Shown here: positions 7,692-16,398 of the stretch, piece by piece | Position numbering within the stretch: position 1 is the first letter of the stretch | Layout: each line of letters starts with the position of its first letter | DNA from: Oscillospiraceae bacterium | GTDB taxonomy: Bacteria; Bacillota_A; Clostridia; Oscillospirales; Ruminococcaceae | NCBI GenBank assembly: GCA_017829075.1 | Contig: JAGAJA010000062.1 | Coordinates: 1 to 36,463, forward strand | Direction of reading: 5' to 3' | Length of the DNA stretch: 36,463 bases | Position numbers and translations under genes: made by a program | The notes under the pieces: model-generated | Told to the model about the DNA's origin: nothing | The model's database searches: none | Seen by the model: the letters and a program-made list of their open reading frames with translations, nothing else

Positions 7692-9712
7692 TGGAGATAA
7701 CCTATCTTAAAGGCGTAGGTCCGAAACGGGCAGAATTGTACAAGAAGATCGGGGTGGAAACGGTGGAACAGCTTGTGGAGCTGTTCCCCCGGGATTATGT
7801 TGACTTCACCACCCCGAAGCCGATAGCGGAGGTGCAGACCGGTGAGGTGTGCGCCTTTCGCGCATTTGTGAAGCGAAAAACCGCGCCTTTCAGCGAGTAC
7901 GCAAGAATGGCGCTGTACAAGGCAGAACTTACCGACGGCACAGGCAATATCACGGCGGTGTTCTTCAACGCGAAATACACCTTTGCAAAGCTGGAGGAGG
8001 ATCACGAGTACCTATTCTACGGGAAGATCTCCGGCGACCTCGTGCGAAAGCAGGTAGGCTCGCCGCTGTTCGTCCCTGTTTCGGAGCACGGACTTATGCC
8101 GAAATACCCCCTCACCGCAGGACTTACCAACAACATGGTTTCCGCCAACGTGAAAACCGCACTGGAACTGGTGAAGATCGGGGAAACCCTGCCGGAATGG
8201 CTCACAGAGCGGTTCGGGCTGCTTTCAAGGGAACAGGCGGTGCGGCAGATACACTTCCCGAAAAGCCGGGAGGAATACACAGCAGCGCGGCGCAGGCTGG
8301 TGTTTGAAGAGCTTGTGACGCTCCGGCTGGGGCTTGCCATGATGAAATACCGCGGGCGGGAACGTTCCGGCGCGGTCATGAAAAATACCGATATCTCAGA
8401 GCTGTGGGAAGCACTCCCCTTTACTCCGACTAACGCGCAGCTCCGCGCCGTTTCCGACTGTATCCGGGATATGCAGCGGGAATTCCCGATGAACCGGCTG
8501 ATTCAGGGCGATGTGGGCAGCGGAAAGACCTTAGTCGCGGCGGCAGCGGCTTATTTCTGCTTCAAGAACAGATTTAGCGCAATGGTAATGGCTCCCACCG
8601 AGGTACTGGCGCAGCAGCACTACAAAACCTTTTCAGAGCTTCTTGGCAAGCTTGGAGTAAGAGTGGAACTGCTCTCCGGCAGCCTTACCGCAAAGGAAAG
8701 AGCGGACGTCCGCCGCCGGGCGCAGGAGGGCGAGATTGACGTGCTCATCGGCACTCAGGCGCTTATCCAGAAAGCCTCGGCTATGAGCAATACCGGACTT
8801 GTCATTGTGGACGAGCAGCACCGCTTCGGTGTGGCTCAGCGCGGCGCGCTGGCGGAAAAGGGAATAAATCCGCATATCCTCGCCATGTCCGCAACCCCTA
8901 TTCCCCGCACTTTGGCACTCATCATCTACGGCGACCTTGACGTGTCGGTGCTGAATGAAATGCCAAAGGGCAGAATTCCGATAAAGACCTACGCGGTGGA
9001 CAGCAGCTTCCGGCAGCGGGTGTATAACTTCATCAAAAAGCATATCGCCGCAGGCAGACAGGCTTATATCGTCTGCCCTCTGGTAGAGTCGGACGAGGGC
9101 AAAAGCGACAAGGCGAGCGCGATAGAATACTACGATACCCTTGTGAACGGCGAATTCCGGGGAATTCCCGCCGGACTGCTCTACGGCAGGCTGAAACAGT
9201 CGGAAAAGGAGCGGGTCATGGAGGAATTCAAGGCGAACCGACTGAAGCTGCTGGTTTCCACGACGGTCATTGAAGTTGGGATAGATGTTCCGAACGCGGT
9301 GGTAATGCTCATTGAGAACGCGGAGCAATTTGGACTGTCCCAGCTTCATCAGCTAAGAGGAAGAGTCGGCAGAGGAACTGAACAGAGCTACTGCATACTC
9401 ATGACAGACAGCAAAAGCGAGTACACAAAGGCGCGAACAGACGCAATGGTGCGCACCACTGACGGCTTTGAGCTGGCGCAGGAGGATCTCCAGCTTCGCG
9501 GGCCGGGTAATTTCTTCGGCAGGGAGCAGCATGGTCTGCCGCCGCTCAAGGTGGCGGATATCGCTGACGACGCGGCGGTGCTGGAGCAAGTGGACTCTCT
9601 GGCAGACGAGATATTGCGATCGGACAGAAAGCTTTCAAATCCGGAAAACGAGCTGCTTCGCAAAAATGTGGAGCGACTGTTCGGAAAAAACGGCGAATAT
9701 TCGTGGAATTAA
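7691..9712 (+). CDS. recG: ATP-dependent DNA helicase RecG
   Basis: A 673-residue superfamily 2 helicase that remodels stalled forks and Holliday junctions. The N-terminal wedge/OB-fold region starts LKGVGPKRAELYKKIGV. Walker A GDVGSGKT is at residues 273-280, motif II DEQH at 374-377, then SATPIPRT, motif V STTVIEVGIDVPNA, and motif VI QLRGRVGRG. All core motifs are intact and the length is normal. The start codon overlaps the fakA stop, indicating translational coupling, and rsmE follows 13 nt later. Confidence 0.97.
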   Translation: MEITYLKGVGPKRAELYKKIGVETVEQLVELFPRDYVDFTTPKPIAEVQTGEVCAFRAFVKRKTAPFSEYARMALYKAELTDGTGNITAVFFNAKYTFAKLEEDHEYLFYGKISGDLVRKQVGSPLFVPVSEHGLMPKYPLTAGLTNNMVSANVKTALELVKIGETLPEWLTERFGLLSREQAVRQIHFPKSREEYTAARRRLVFEELVTLRLGLAMMKYRGRERSGAVMKNTDISELWEALPFTPTNAQLRAVSDCIRDMQREFPMNRLIQGDVGSGKTLVAAAAAYFCFKNRFSAMVMAPTEVLAQQHYKTFSELLGKLGVRVELLSGSLTAKERADVRRRAQEGEIDVLIGTQALIQKASAMSNTGLVIVDEQHRFGVAQRGALAEKGINPHILAMSATPIPRTLALIIYGDLDVSVLNEMPKGRIPIKTYAVDSSFRQRVYNFIKKHIAAGRQAYIVCPLVESDEGKSDKASAIEYYDTLVNGEFRGIPAGLLYGRLKQSEKERVMEEFKANRLKLLVSTTVIEVGIDVPNAVVMLIENAEQFGLSQLHQLRGRVGRGTEQSYCILMTDSKSEYTKARTDAMVRTTDGFELAQEDLQLRGPGNFFGREQHGLPPLKVADIADDAAVLEQVDSLADEILRSDRKLSNPENELLRKNVERLFGKNGEYSWN

Positions 9713-9725
9713 AAAGGAGAACGGA

Positions 9726-10481
9726 ATGTCACAGCAGGAACTGACAATGGAGCGGTGGAGATATCCCCGCTTTTTCACTGAAAATATCTCGGAAACGGCG
9801 GCGGTGCTGAATCCTGAGGACTCAAAGCACGTTTCTCAGGTGCTGAGAATGAAGCCGGGAGATATCGCCGTTATCTGCGACGGAAAGGGAATGGATCATC
9901 TCGGCAGGCTGGAAAGCGCCGCCGGCGAGTGCGTGTTTGAGATCCTCGAAAAAACAGCTAATCAGGCAGAGCCTAGCGTACATCTGCGGCTGTTTCAGGC
10001 TATGCCGAAGGGCGACAAAATGGACTTCATCGTGCAAAAAGCGGTGGAGTGCGGAGCCTGCGAAATAATACCGTTTTTCTCGAAGCGCTGCGTTTCCCGC
10101 CCGGACAGAAAGCAGCTTGTGAAGAAAACCGAGCGCTGGCAGAGGATAGCCTACGAAGCGGCGAAGCAGTGCGGGCGCGGCATTATCCCGAAAGTCGGTG
10201 AAACGGTGGAATTTTCCGCGCTCCCCGGCATGATATCACCGGAAAATACGGGAATACTGTTCTATGAGTGCGCACAGACCCCGCTGCGGGAAGCAGTACG
10301 GGAGTTCGGCAAAAATATCGACATAGTTATCGGCAGCGAGGGCGGCTTTGAGCCGTCTGAAGCAGAAAAGCTGGTCGAAGCCGGACTTACCTCCGTGTCC
10401 CTCGGGAAACGCATTCTCCGGTGTGAAACCGCGCCGATTGCGGCGATTTCGGTTTTGATGAATATGACAGGAAATATGTAA
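9726..10481 (+). CDS. rsmE: 16S rRNA (uracil(1498)-N(3))-methyltransferase
   Basis: A 251-residue SPOUT methyltransferase that methylates N3 of U1498 in 16S rRNA. An N-terminal PUA-like region (YPRFFTENI...VLRMKPGD) precedes the knotted SAM-binding domain with IGSEGGFEPSEAEKL and SLGKRILRCETAPIAA. The start at 9726 is chosen for the AAGGAG about 9 nt upstream and the proper N-terminus; a longer in-frame extension lies inside recG and is not credible. It is the last gene of the operon, followed by a fresh promoter at 10519. Confidence 0.95.
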   Translation: MSQQELTMERWRYPRFFTENISETAAVLNPEDSKHVSQVLRMKPGDIAVICDGKGMDHLGRLESAAGECVFEILEKTANQAEPSVHLRLFQAMPKGDKMDFIVQKAVECGACEIIPFFSKRCVSRPDRKQLVKKTERWQRIAYEAAKQCGRGIIPKVGETVEFSALPGMISPENTGILFYECAQTPLREAVREFGKNIDIVIGSEGGFEPSEAEKLVEAGLTSVSLGKRILRCETAPIAAISVLMNMTGNM

Positions 10482-10518
10482 TTTTTTTGGCACTAATGAC
10501 TAAAATTTCGGCTGACAC

Positions 10519-10547
10519 TTGAAAAAATTCTGAAATAGGTATATACT
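10519..10547 (+). promoter_or_regulatory. Sigma-A promoter for 10628-11951
   Basis: TTGAAA (10519-10524), 17-nt spacer, TATACT (10542-10547), near-consensus. It lies 38 nt after rsmE and 80 nt before the small membrane-anchored protein, so the next two genes form their own transcription unit. Confidence 0.75.
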
Positions 10548-10627
10548 ATACTTTACAGGAAGCGAAAACACGCCGCAGAAGCATTTGCCGACGCGGAACC
10601 AAGTTCAAACTTTATGGAGGTATTTAC

Positions 10628-10924
10628 ATGAAGGGATTAGGAATTGCTCTGGTCGGAATTCTCGCCATTGCAGGCGGTATTGCGGCTGCTACTATTATCA
10701 CAAAGAAGAAGCTTGAAAAGGAAAACGACGAGGATTATTACGACGACTGGGACGAGGAATGGGACGACGACGGCGCTGATTTCGATTTTGACGAGGACGC
10801 CGACATAACCGATCTCACCGAGGACGAGCCGGAGGATAAGCCCTCCGCTCCCGCTGAAACAGCAAAAAAGGTGAGCGAGATGGTCGAGGAGGTCAATGAG
10901 CCTGCTCCCGATGAGAAGCTCTGA
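10628..10924 (+). CDS. Small membrane-anchored acidic protein of unknown function
   Basis: A 98-residue protein with one N-terminal hydrophobic segment (GLGIALVGILAIAGGIAAATII, residues about 3-24), then KKK and a strongly acidic, low-complexity tail rich in Asp, Glu and Tyr/Trp. The lysines after the helix suggest a membrane anchor with the tail in the cytoplasm. A TGGAGG site precedes the ATG. I do not recognise a family. It has its own strong promoter and is followed 70 nt later by a lipoprotein gene, so both may act at the envelope. Confidence 0.75.
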   Translation: MKGLGIALVGILAIAGGIAAATIITKKKLEKENDEDYYDDWDEEWDDDGADFDFDEDADITDLTEDEPEDKPSAPAETAKKVSEMVEEVNEPAPDEKL

Positions 10925-10994
10925 TCTGCTGCATTTTAAACAGGAGTGCGGTGATGCGTTGGCATTGCCGCATTTTGTTGTCCGGAGGGATTTT

Positions 10995-11951
10995 ATGAGA
11001 AAAACTATCGCGGCGGGGATTGCCCTGCTGGGAATTATGTCGGTATGCGGCTGCGCTGCGGACAGGAGCGAGGGAATAACTGAGCAGCTCCCTGAGAACA
11101 CCGCTCAGGTCACTGTGGAAACTCAGCCGGTCACAACTCCGCCGGAAACCTCACCGGCAGAGGAGATCGAGGAGATTCCGGAAACAGAAGCCTCACTGCA
11201 AGCGACCGAGCCTGCCGAACAGATCGACCCGGTGCTGCTCGCTGGGAGCTTCGACAGCGAATATCTGGGACTTCCCGACCCGGAAACGATTTACATTTTC
11301 CGGGACAAGGGAGAAACCGCCGAGATAAACGGCGCGCTGTACTATGGAGTTTCCTGCTATGACGACAGCGAGGGGCAGCTTGTGTTCATCTGCGATTTCT
11401 ATTTCTCCGCTGACGGGCTTACCGCCTATCGCGCTTATCCGGACAACGAGTTCCGCCTGCTGCCGGAGAAGCCGGATTTCTCAGGATTTGACCCGGAGAT
11501 ACAGTCCCCGGAGGATATTTTTTCTCAGGCAAATGAATTGTATGCTGCGGCGTTCGGGGAACTCTCCTACGACCCGCAGAACTCCCCTGCCGAAATAGAC
11601 GGCGCAAGCTATTACCCAGTGACAGATGAAAGGCTGAACACCTCCGGAAAACTGAATTCCGCGCTGGAAAAGTACTTCACCGGGGAACTTCTCAACAAGC
11701 TTTCTGCCGGGAATGGCAGCGTAATTGCGGACGAAAACGGCGCGCTTTGGTGTACCGCTCATTCCGGCGGGAATGCCGGGTATCTCGGCACGGAATACTC
11801 TCTGGATCTGCTGACAGAAGACACAGCCGTATTCTCGGCGGTTTCCCGGTTTGAATACGAGGCTGGTGTGGTTTCCGAGAAGAAATTTGGCTGCACAGCT
11901 GTCAGGACGGACAGCGGCTGGCGGTTCACAAGGTTTGAATTTCCGTACTAA
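10995..11951 (+). CDS. Putative lipoprotein of unknown function
   Basis: A 318-residue protein with a lipoprotein signal peptide: MRKTIAAG, a hydrophobic core, and a lipobox ending in V-C-G-C near residue 20. A Pro/Thr/Glu-rich linker of about 45 residues (TVETQPVTTPPETSPAEE...) then leads to a globular region with two repeated-looking parts, ending SGWRFTRFEFPY. The start at 10995 is chosen because GGAGGG precedes it and the signal peptide begins there. No enzyme motif is seen; the C-terminal part could be a small ligand-binding or SnoaL/NTF2-like fold, but that is a guess. Two terminators follow. Confidence 0.75.
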   Translation: MRKTIAAGIALLGIMSVCGCAADRSEGITEQLPENTAQVTVETQPVTTPPETSPAEEIEEIPETEASLQATEPAEQIDPVLLAGSFDSEYLGLPDPETIYIFRDKGETAEINGALYYGVSCYDDSEGQLVFICDFYFSADGLTAYRAYPDNEFRLLPEKPDFSGFDPEIQSPEDIFSQANELYAAAFGELSYDPQNSPAEIDGASYYPVTDERLNTSGKLNSALEKYFTGELLNKLSAGNGSVIADENGALWCTAHSGGNAGYLGTEYSLDLLTEDTAVFSAVSRFEYEAGVVSEKKFGCTAVRTDSGWRFTRFEFPY

Positions 11952-11958
11952 ACAATAA

Positions 11959-11984
11959 ACACCCCCGCTCCGGCGGGGGTATTT
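11959..11984 (+). terminator. GC-rich terminator hairpin (first of two)
   Basis: Stem ACCCCCGC/GCGGGGGT (11961-11968 and 11973-11980), loop TCCG, 10 nt after the lipoprotein stop. Its T tract is poor (ATTTCAG). It matches 24 of 26 bases with the second terminator at 12115-12140. Confidence 0.6.
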
Positions 11985-12114
11985 CAGCTTGTTGAAAAAG
12001 TACCTTTTCAGGGTGGCGAGAAGCCCTCAGATTCTAGGAACCCGCATAACGGCTAGGCTTTGTGCCTGCCGTTATGCGGCGTGACGACGAAGATGAGGGT
12101 TTATCGACAGCCTG
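11985..12114. repeat. 130-bp imperfect palindromic (MITE/REP-like) element between twin terminators
   Basis: Ends are imperfect inverted repeats (CAGCTTGTTGAAAA and TTATCGACAGCCTG, about 10 of 14 matching). Inside lie AAGCCCTCA/TGAGGGTTT (12021-12029 and 12094-12102, one wobble pair) and a perfect 12-bp stem CCGCATAACGGC/GCCGTTATGCGG (12042-12053 and 12068-12079) whose loop pairs again (AGGC/GCCT). No protein is encoded. It resembles short dispersed elements of Ruminococcaceae, but I cannot confirm that without a search. Confidence 0.65.
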
Positions 12115-12145
12115 ACACCCCCGCTTCGGCGGGGGTGTTTGTTTT
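12115..12145 (+). terminator. Rho-independent terminator (second of two)
   Basis: Stem CACCCCCGC/GCGGGGGTG (12116-12124 and 12129-12137) with a TTCG tetraloop and TTTGTTTT. It is a textbook terminator for the plus-strand lipoprotein transcript, and its stem could also act on the minus-strand gene ending at 12188. Confidence 0.8.
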
Positions 12146-12187
12146 ATGCCCGATAATCAATTAGTTAAGAAAAGAGATAATTTCAGA

Positions 12188-12943
12188 TCAATCATAATCC
12201 GCAATGTCTATCCATGTCAGAAGCAGCTCGCGCTCCTCAGGGCGCTTGAATTTAAGCTGCGCCGCAGCAACAATAGGCAGCCAGTCCTGAACGTACTTCA
12301 CAGCGGTGCCGGTCTTCTTGCAGTAGAGCTTGAGGTACTTCTCTGCGAACTCGGTATGGTGGTTCAGGCAGAACCAGAGATAGGTCTTTGCAATATCCGC
12401 AGAAGCGTTGCCCTGCTTTGCCTTAAGCCAGTCAACAATGAACACGCCTTCCTTGTTGATGATGATATTGTCCGGTGTGAACTCTCCGTGGCAGAGCTTA
12501 ATGTGCTTCGGCATGGACTCCAGACGTGTGAGAAGCTCGTACTTCTTTACGTCGTCGATCATGTCCAGACCCTCGATTGAGCGCTTGAGGTAGTCCTTGA
12601 GGCGGCTTATCTTCGGGGAGCGCTGGGAGTTGATCTCGATCTGAAGATCCACCATCTGCTCTAAGTACTCGTCCACCTTGTCGGGATTTTTCTTCATCAG
12701 GTCAGCCAGAGTATCGCCCTTTACGAACTTATAGGAGATAGCCCACTTTCCGTCGATCTTGGCAACCTCCTCCAGCGGGGGAATGCGGGAATAACCAGTT
12801 TCTTCAACGCGGGTATGTGTAAGAGCCTCGTAAAGCACAACGCTCTTGGGTTCGTTCGGGTCTTTAAATATCTTGACAGCTTTGCCGTCAACCTCGAAAA
12901 CCTGCACCTTTTCGCCGTCAGAGATCATATTTTTCAGTTCCAT
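12188..12943 (-). CDS. Aminoglycoside phosphotransferase-fold kinase (TIGR02172-like)
   Basis: A 251-residue APH/choline-kinase-fold phosphotransferase. Brenner motif HGEFTPDNIIIN contains the catalytic Asp and Asn, and VDWLKAKQG replaces the DFG-like metal motif; the N-terminal lobe keeps the VKIFKDPNEP lysine region. It resembles a small-molecule kinase family found in fibre-degrading bacteria (TIGR02172). The substrate is unknown and antibiotic resistance should not be assumed. The gene is monocistronic: AAAGGA precedes the ATG and a good promoter lies at 13012-13040. The product is predicted to be cytoplasmic. Confidence 0.8.
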   Translation of the reverse strand: MELKNMISDGEKVQVFEVDGKAVKIFKDPNEPKSVVLYEALTHTRVEETGYSRIPPLEEVAKIDGKWAISYKFVKGDTLADLMKKNPDKVDEYLEQMVDLQIEINSQRSPKISRLKDYLKRSIEGLDMIDDVKKYELLTRLESMPKHIKLCHGEFTPDNIIINKEGVFIVDWLKAKQGNASADIAKTYLWFCLNHHTEFAEKYLKLYCKKTGTAVKYVQDWLPIVAAAQLKFKRPEERELLLTWIDIADYD

Positions 12944-13011
12944 ACTTCATCTGTCCTTTCCCCGATTTGAACCCCTGTTTCTCTGGAAGTTCAATCCGTT
13001 TCGTTACATAC

Positions 13012-13040
13012 ATTATATCACTTACAGGTACTCTTGTAAA
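13012..13040 (-). promoter_or_regulatory. Sigma-A promoter for the APH-fold kinase
   Basis: On the minus strand: TTTACA (13035-13040), 17-nt spacer, TATAAT (13012-13017), about 70 nt upstream of the start codon. Confidence 0.7.
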
Positions 13041-13452
13041 GTGGTTTTTATCAAATTTGAATAGTTTGTTGGAATTTTTGGAATAATTTTTGTTGGTTTT
13101 CACAACAAACATCTATTTGACAACACACTAAACAGGGTTCGATGAATAAATAAGTTTTGAAATAATCTTTTGAAAGGCTTTTGTACTGCACCCGATTATT
13201 GAAGCTATCTATCGAAAACTACTCTGATACGCTGGGTGTTTTTCTATTATACATTTGTTGGTTAAAATAAGATGTTGAAATTTCATAGCTCCTCTTTTCT
13301 GGCATTTCGGACACATTTTATATCATATTACGTGCAGGACATATTGCAACTCTTTTCATGGATTTTTTGAATTTAGTTTTGCATTTGATGATTTTTATAA
13401 AGGAGTTAGTGGTTATCTATAAATTTCGTACAATAATCAATCATAAAAATCA

Positions 13453-13482
13453 TTAGAATTATAGCCTGTATTATGATATAAT
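13453..13482 (+). promoter_or_regulatory. Extended -10 promoter for the GH88-DUF2264 genes
   Basis: TATAAT at 13477-13482 is preceded by TGA (13474-13476), the TGn extended -10 motif. A weak -35 TTAGAA at 13453-13458 gives an 18-nt spacer. GAGGTG (13501-13506) then precedes the GH88 ATG. Confidence 0.55.
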
Positions 13483-13510
13483 TATATAAATATTAAAGTG
13501 AGGTGTCGGC

Positions 13511-14689
13511 ATGAACGCTATAACAGATGATAAAATCAATAACGGCTTAAAAAATGCGGTAACGCAGATACTTAACATTCTCCCTGAATTTACGGACAAA
13601 TTTCCTAAAGCATACAGCGTGGGGAATTTTTACTCCGCTACGGAAAATGTTGACTGGACAACAGGTTTCTGGACGGGTGAGATCTGGCTTGCATATGAAT
13701 ATGTCACAACTCACGGTAGTGAGTTTGAAGCAGGTACAGCTGAAAAGCTGAAGAATGCAGGTTTTACGCAGATCAAATCTTTTCTCCACCGAATTGACAA
13801 TAAAATTGAAGTTGACAACCACGATATGGGATTTCTTTATTCGCCGTCCTGTGTTGCGGGGTACAAGCTGACAGGCAGCGAAGACGGCAAGAAAGCGGCA
13901 ATAAAAGCTGCCGACCAGCTTCTAACAAGGTATCATCCTGTGGGCGAATTTCTTCAGGCATGGGGTCCGATGGATCAGCCCGAAAATTACAGACTTATCA
14001 TCGACTGTCTTAACAACCTTCCCCTGCTTTACTGGGCATCAGATGTGACAGGTGACAACAAGTACAGAGAAATTGCTGACAAGCATATCAATACAGCAGT
14101 CAGCAATGTTATCCGTGACGACTATTCAACCTGGCACACATTCTTCTTTGATATGGAAACAGGCGCACCGCACCACGGAGCAACCTGTCAGGGCTATCGT
14201 GACGGTTCGGCATGGGCAAGAGGTCAGGCGTGGGGCGTATACGGTCTTGCAACAGCTTACCGATATACCAAGCGTAAGGAATATATTCCGCTTTTTAAAA
14301 ACGTTACAAAATATTATCTTGACCATCTGCCTAAGGATCTGGTGCCGTACTGGGATTTGGAATTTACCGACGGTGATGACCAGCCGAGGGACTCTTCAAG
14401 TTCGTCAATTGCTGCCTGCGGTATGCTGGAAATGAGCCGCTGGCTTGATAAAAATGAGGCTGAGTACTACATAAATACCGCAAAGGAAATTATGAATTCG
14501 GTGTATGAAAACTACGCTGTATCTGATTTCAGCAAATCCAACGGACTGGTGCTTCACAGCACTTATTCCAATCATTCACCCTACAACACCTGTAACCATT
14601 ATGGAGTTGATGAGTGCAATATCTGGGGCGATTACTTCTATATGGAAGCATTAACAAGACTTTCAAAGGACTGGATTCAATACTGGTGA
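13511..14689 (+). CDS. Glycoside hydrolase family 88 unsaturated glucuronyl hydrolase
   Basis: A 392-residue (alpha/alpha)6-barrel hydrolase that removes the 4,5-unsaturated uronic acid left at the non-reducing end after polysaccharide lyase cleavage. Two catalytic Asp candidates are visible: D105 in NHDMGF and D165 in IIDCLNNLPLLYW, 60 residues apart, almost as in Bacillus UGL (D88/D149). WTTGFWTGEIWLAYE, GSAWARGQAWGVYGLATAYR and DECNIWGDYFYMEAL are further signatures. There is no signal peptide, so it acts on imported oligosaccharides. DUF2264 follows 11 bp later. Codon use is more AT-rich than in the flanking housekeeping genes. GH105 is the main alternative, but the HDMGF/NIWGDYF motifs favour GH88. 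Confidence 0.88.
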   Translation: MNAITDDKINNGLKNAVTQILNILPEFTDKFPKAYSVGNFYSATENVDWTTGFWTGEIWLAYEYVTTHGSEFEAGTAEKLKNAGFTQIKSFLHRIDNKIEVDNHDMGFLYSPSCVAGYKLTGSEDGKKAAIKAADQLLTRYHPVGEFLQAWGPMDQPENYRLIIDCLNNLPLLYWASDVTGDNKYREIADKHINTAVSNVIRDDYSTWHTFFFDMETGAPHHGATCQGYRDGSAWARGQAWGVYGLATAYRYTKRKEYIPLFKNVTKYYLDHLPKDLVPYWDLEFTDGDDQPRDSSSSSIAACGMLEMSRWLDKNEAEYYINTAKEIMNSVYENYAVSDFSKSNGLVLHSTYSNHSPYNTCNHYGVDECNIWGDYFYMEALTRLSKDWIQYW

Positions 14690-14700
14690 GGGAGATCATT

Positions 14701-16389
14701 ATGTTAAATTCAAAGCAGGATTTTATAGATTGTATGCTGAAAATGGCTGATCCGCTGATACCGTATTTCAGCGAAAAGAAAGCAAGGCTCCATCTTGGCG
14801 ACACAGGCGTTTACTACAATAAAGCCGCCGTATCAATGGAGGGGATCTCACGGCTCCTGTGGGGATTTGTTCCGCTGTTTGCAGGGGGACATAGCAACGA
14901 AAAATGGCAGGAAATTTTTAAGTCTGCGCTTACCGAGGGCACGAACCCAGAGGGCGAGGAATTCTGGGGCACATTCAGCGATAAAGACCAGAAATTCGTG
15001 GAAATGGCGGCGATTGCCTACGGAATACTTTTTGCTCGTAAGAACGTGTGGGACGCGCTTTCCGAAAAGGCACAGGACAATCTTGCCGAATATCTGTACG
15101 CTATCAATGAGTACACACTTCCAGAATGTAACTGGGTGCTGTTTGCGGTGCTGGTAAATCTTGCGCTGAAAAGTGTTGGAAGAAAATACAGCGCGGAAAA
15201 GCTGGAAAAATATCTTGACATGACCGAAAGCTTCTACTGCAGCGACGGTTGGTATCGTGACGGTGACTCCAATCAGAAGGATTATTATATCTCTTTTGCA
15301 ATTCATTTCTACTGCCTGATTTACGCAAAGCTTATGGAAAATGAAGACGAAAGACGTTCGGCGCTGTTCAAGGAAAGAGCAATGATCTTTGCAAGGCAGT
15401 TCATCTACTGGTTTGACAGTACCGGCGAAGCGCTTCCTTTCGGGCGCTCGCTTACATACAGATTTTCACAGGTTTCATTCTTCAGCGCTTGCGTTATAGC
15501 AGGAATTGAACCTTTCACTCTCGGACAGATGAAAGGGCTTATTTCAAGGCACATTGAAAACTGGCTTACAAGGGACATTTTTGACAGAGACGGCGTTCTT
15601 ACTATTGGTTACGGTTATCCAAATCTTATTATGGCGGAGGCATACAACGCCCCCGGCTCGCCATATTGGGCTTTCAAAACCTTTGCTATTTTAATGCTTC
15701 CCGATGAGCACCCCTTCTGGAGTGCAGAAGCAGAGCCGTTCCCTGAGCTTGCTCCGATAAGCTCCCAGCCCTTCGGCGACAAGCTTATGTATCATTACGG
15801 AAACCATGCGGCGGCTTACCCCGTTGGAATTTTCAGTCCGCAAGGCCACGGTCAGTCTGTTGCAAAATACGGCAAATTTGTTTACGACACCTGTTTTGGC
15901 TTCAATGTTGCAAAATCAAGCTACAACGTGTTTGAAAATGCTCCGGACAGTATGCTTGCTTTTGAGGTAGGCGGCGATTGTCATGTCAGAAGAATAAGTC
16001 TTGAAACAAAAATCGGCGAAAAGGAAACCTGGTCAAAGTGGAATCCATACCCCGGAATTATCGTTGAAACAACAATTGTACCTGATGAAAACGGACACAC
16101 ACGCTATCATAAAATTACTTCTGAGGTTGAATGCTACGCTTATGATACAGGCTTTGCAGTTGCCTGCCGTGACAAGGATATGGCTGAACAGAAAACAGAG
16201 GGCAACACAGCGACCATTGAGAATGTTTTTTCTGTATGCACCGTAAGCGGCAGCGGAGAAGCGGTTGTGCTGGACAACAGCCCGAACACCAACGTGCTTT
16301 ACAGAAAAACAAAAATGCCTGCGGTGAAATATTTTATCCAAAGGGGCGAAACAAATATTGTCACAAGGGTTGACGCTCGAAAAAAGTGA
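14701..16389 (+). CDS. DUF2264 domain-containing protein
   Basis: A 562-residue cytoplasmic protein matching DUF2264 (PF10022). The N-terminal half is an alpha-barrel-like region (VSMEGISRLLWGFVPLFAGG, CNWVLFAVLVNLAL, DGWYRDGDSNQKDYYISFAIHFY). The C-terminal half is beta-rich and resembles the sandwich of lyase/hydrolase superfamily proteins. Members often lie beside uronate hydrolases and lyases, so a role in breaking down uronic-acid oligosaccharides is likely, but the reaction is not established. GGGAG lies 7 nt before the ATG; a longer upstream extension overlaps GH88 and is rejected. It shares the GH88 gene's AT-rich codon use and is followed 9 nt later by a disrupted third gene. Confidence 0.82.
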   Translation: MLNSKQDFIDCMLKMADPLIPYFSEKKARLHLGDTGVYYNKAAVSMEGISRLLWGFVPLFAGGHSNEKWQEIFKSALTEGTNPEGEEFWGTFSDKDQKFVEMAAIAYGILFARKNVWDALSEKAQDNLAEYLYAINEYTLPECNWVLFAVLVNLALKSVGRKYSAEKLEKYLDMTESFYCSDGWYRDGDSNQKDYYISFAIHFYCLIYAKLMENEDERRSALFKERAMIFARQFIYWFDSTGEALPFGRSLTYRFSQVSFFSACVIAGIEPFTLGQMKGLISRHIENWLTRDIFDRDGVLTIGYGYPNLIMAEAYNAPGSPYWAFKTFAILMLPDEHPFWSAEAEPFPELAPISSQPFGDKLMYHYGNHAAAYPVGIFSPQGHGQSVAKYGKFVYDTCFGFNVAKSSYNVFENAPDSMLAFEVGGDCHVRRISLETKIGEKETWSKWNPYPGIIVETTIVPDENGHTRYHKITSEVECYAYDTGFAVACRDKDMAEQKTEGNTATIENVFSVCTVSGSGEAVVLDNSPNTNVLYRKTKMPAVKYFIQRGETNIVTRVDARKK

Positions 16390-16398
16390 GGTTGGATC

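Larger units (their letters stand above)
12944..13510. other. AT-rich intergenic region without a gene
   Basis: About 570 bp between the divergent kinase and GH88 genes. It holds the kinase promoter (13012-13040) and a GH88 promoter (13453-13482). A distant CACCC...GGGTGTTTTT pairing around 13190-13250 could be a weak terminator-like structure. No open frame has a ribosome site or recognisable product. Base composition shifts to AT-rich here, marking the left edge of the GH88 block. Confidence 0.6.

Noticed and set aside
12188..12943. Reading the APH-fold kinase as an antibiotic-resistance gene
   Set aside because: The fold is shared by many small-molecule kinases, the motifs fit a general family, and there is no mobile or resistance context.
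13084..13450. Remnant of a recombinase or transposase gene upstream of GH88
   Set aside because: Short minus-strand translations around 13180-13250 contain several stops and no motif I can name.
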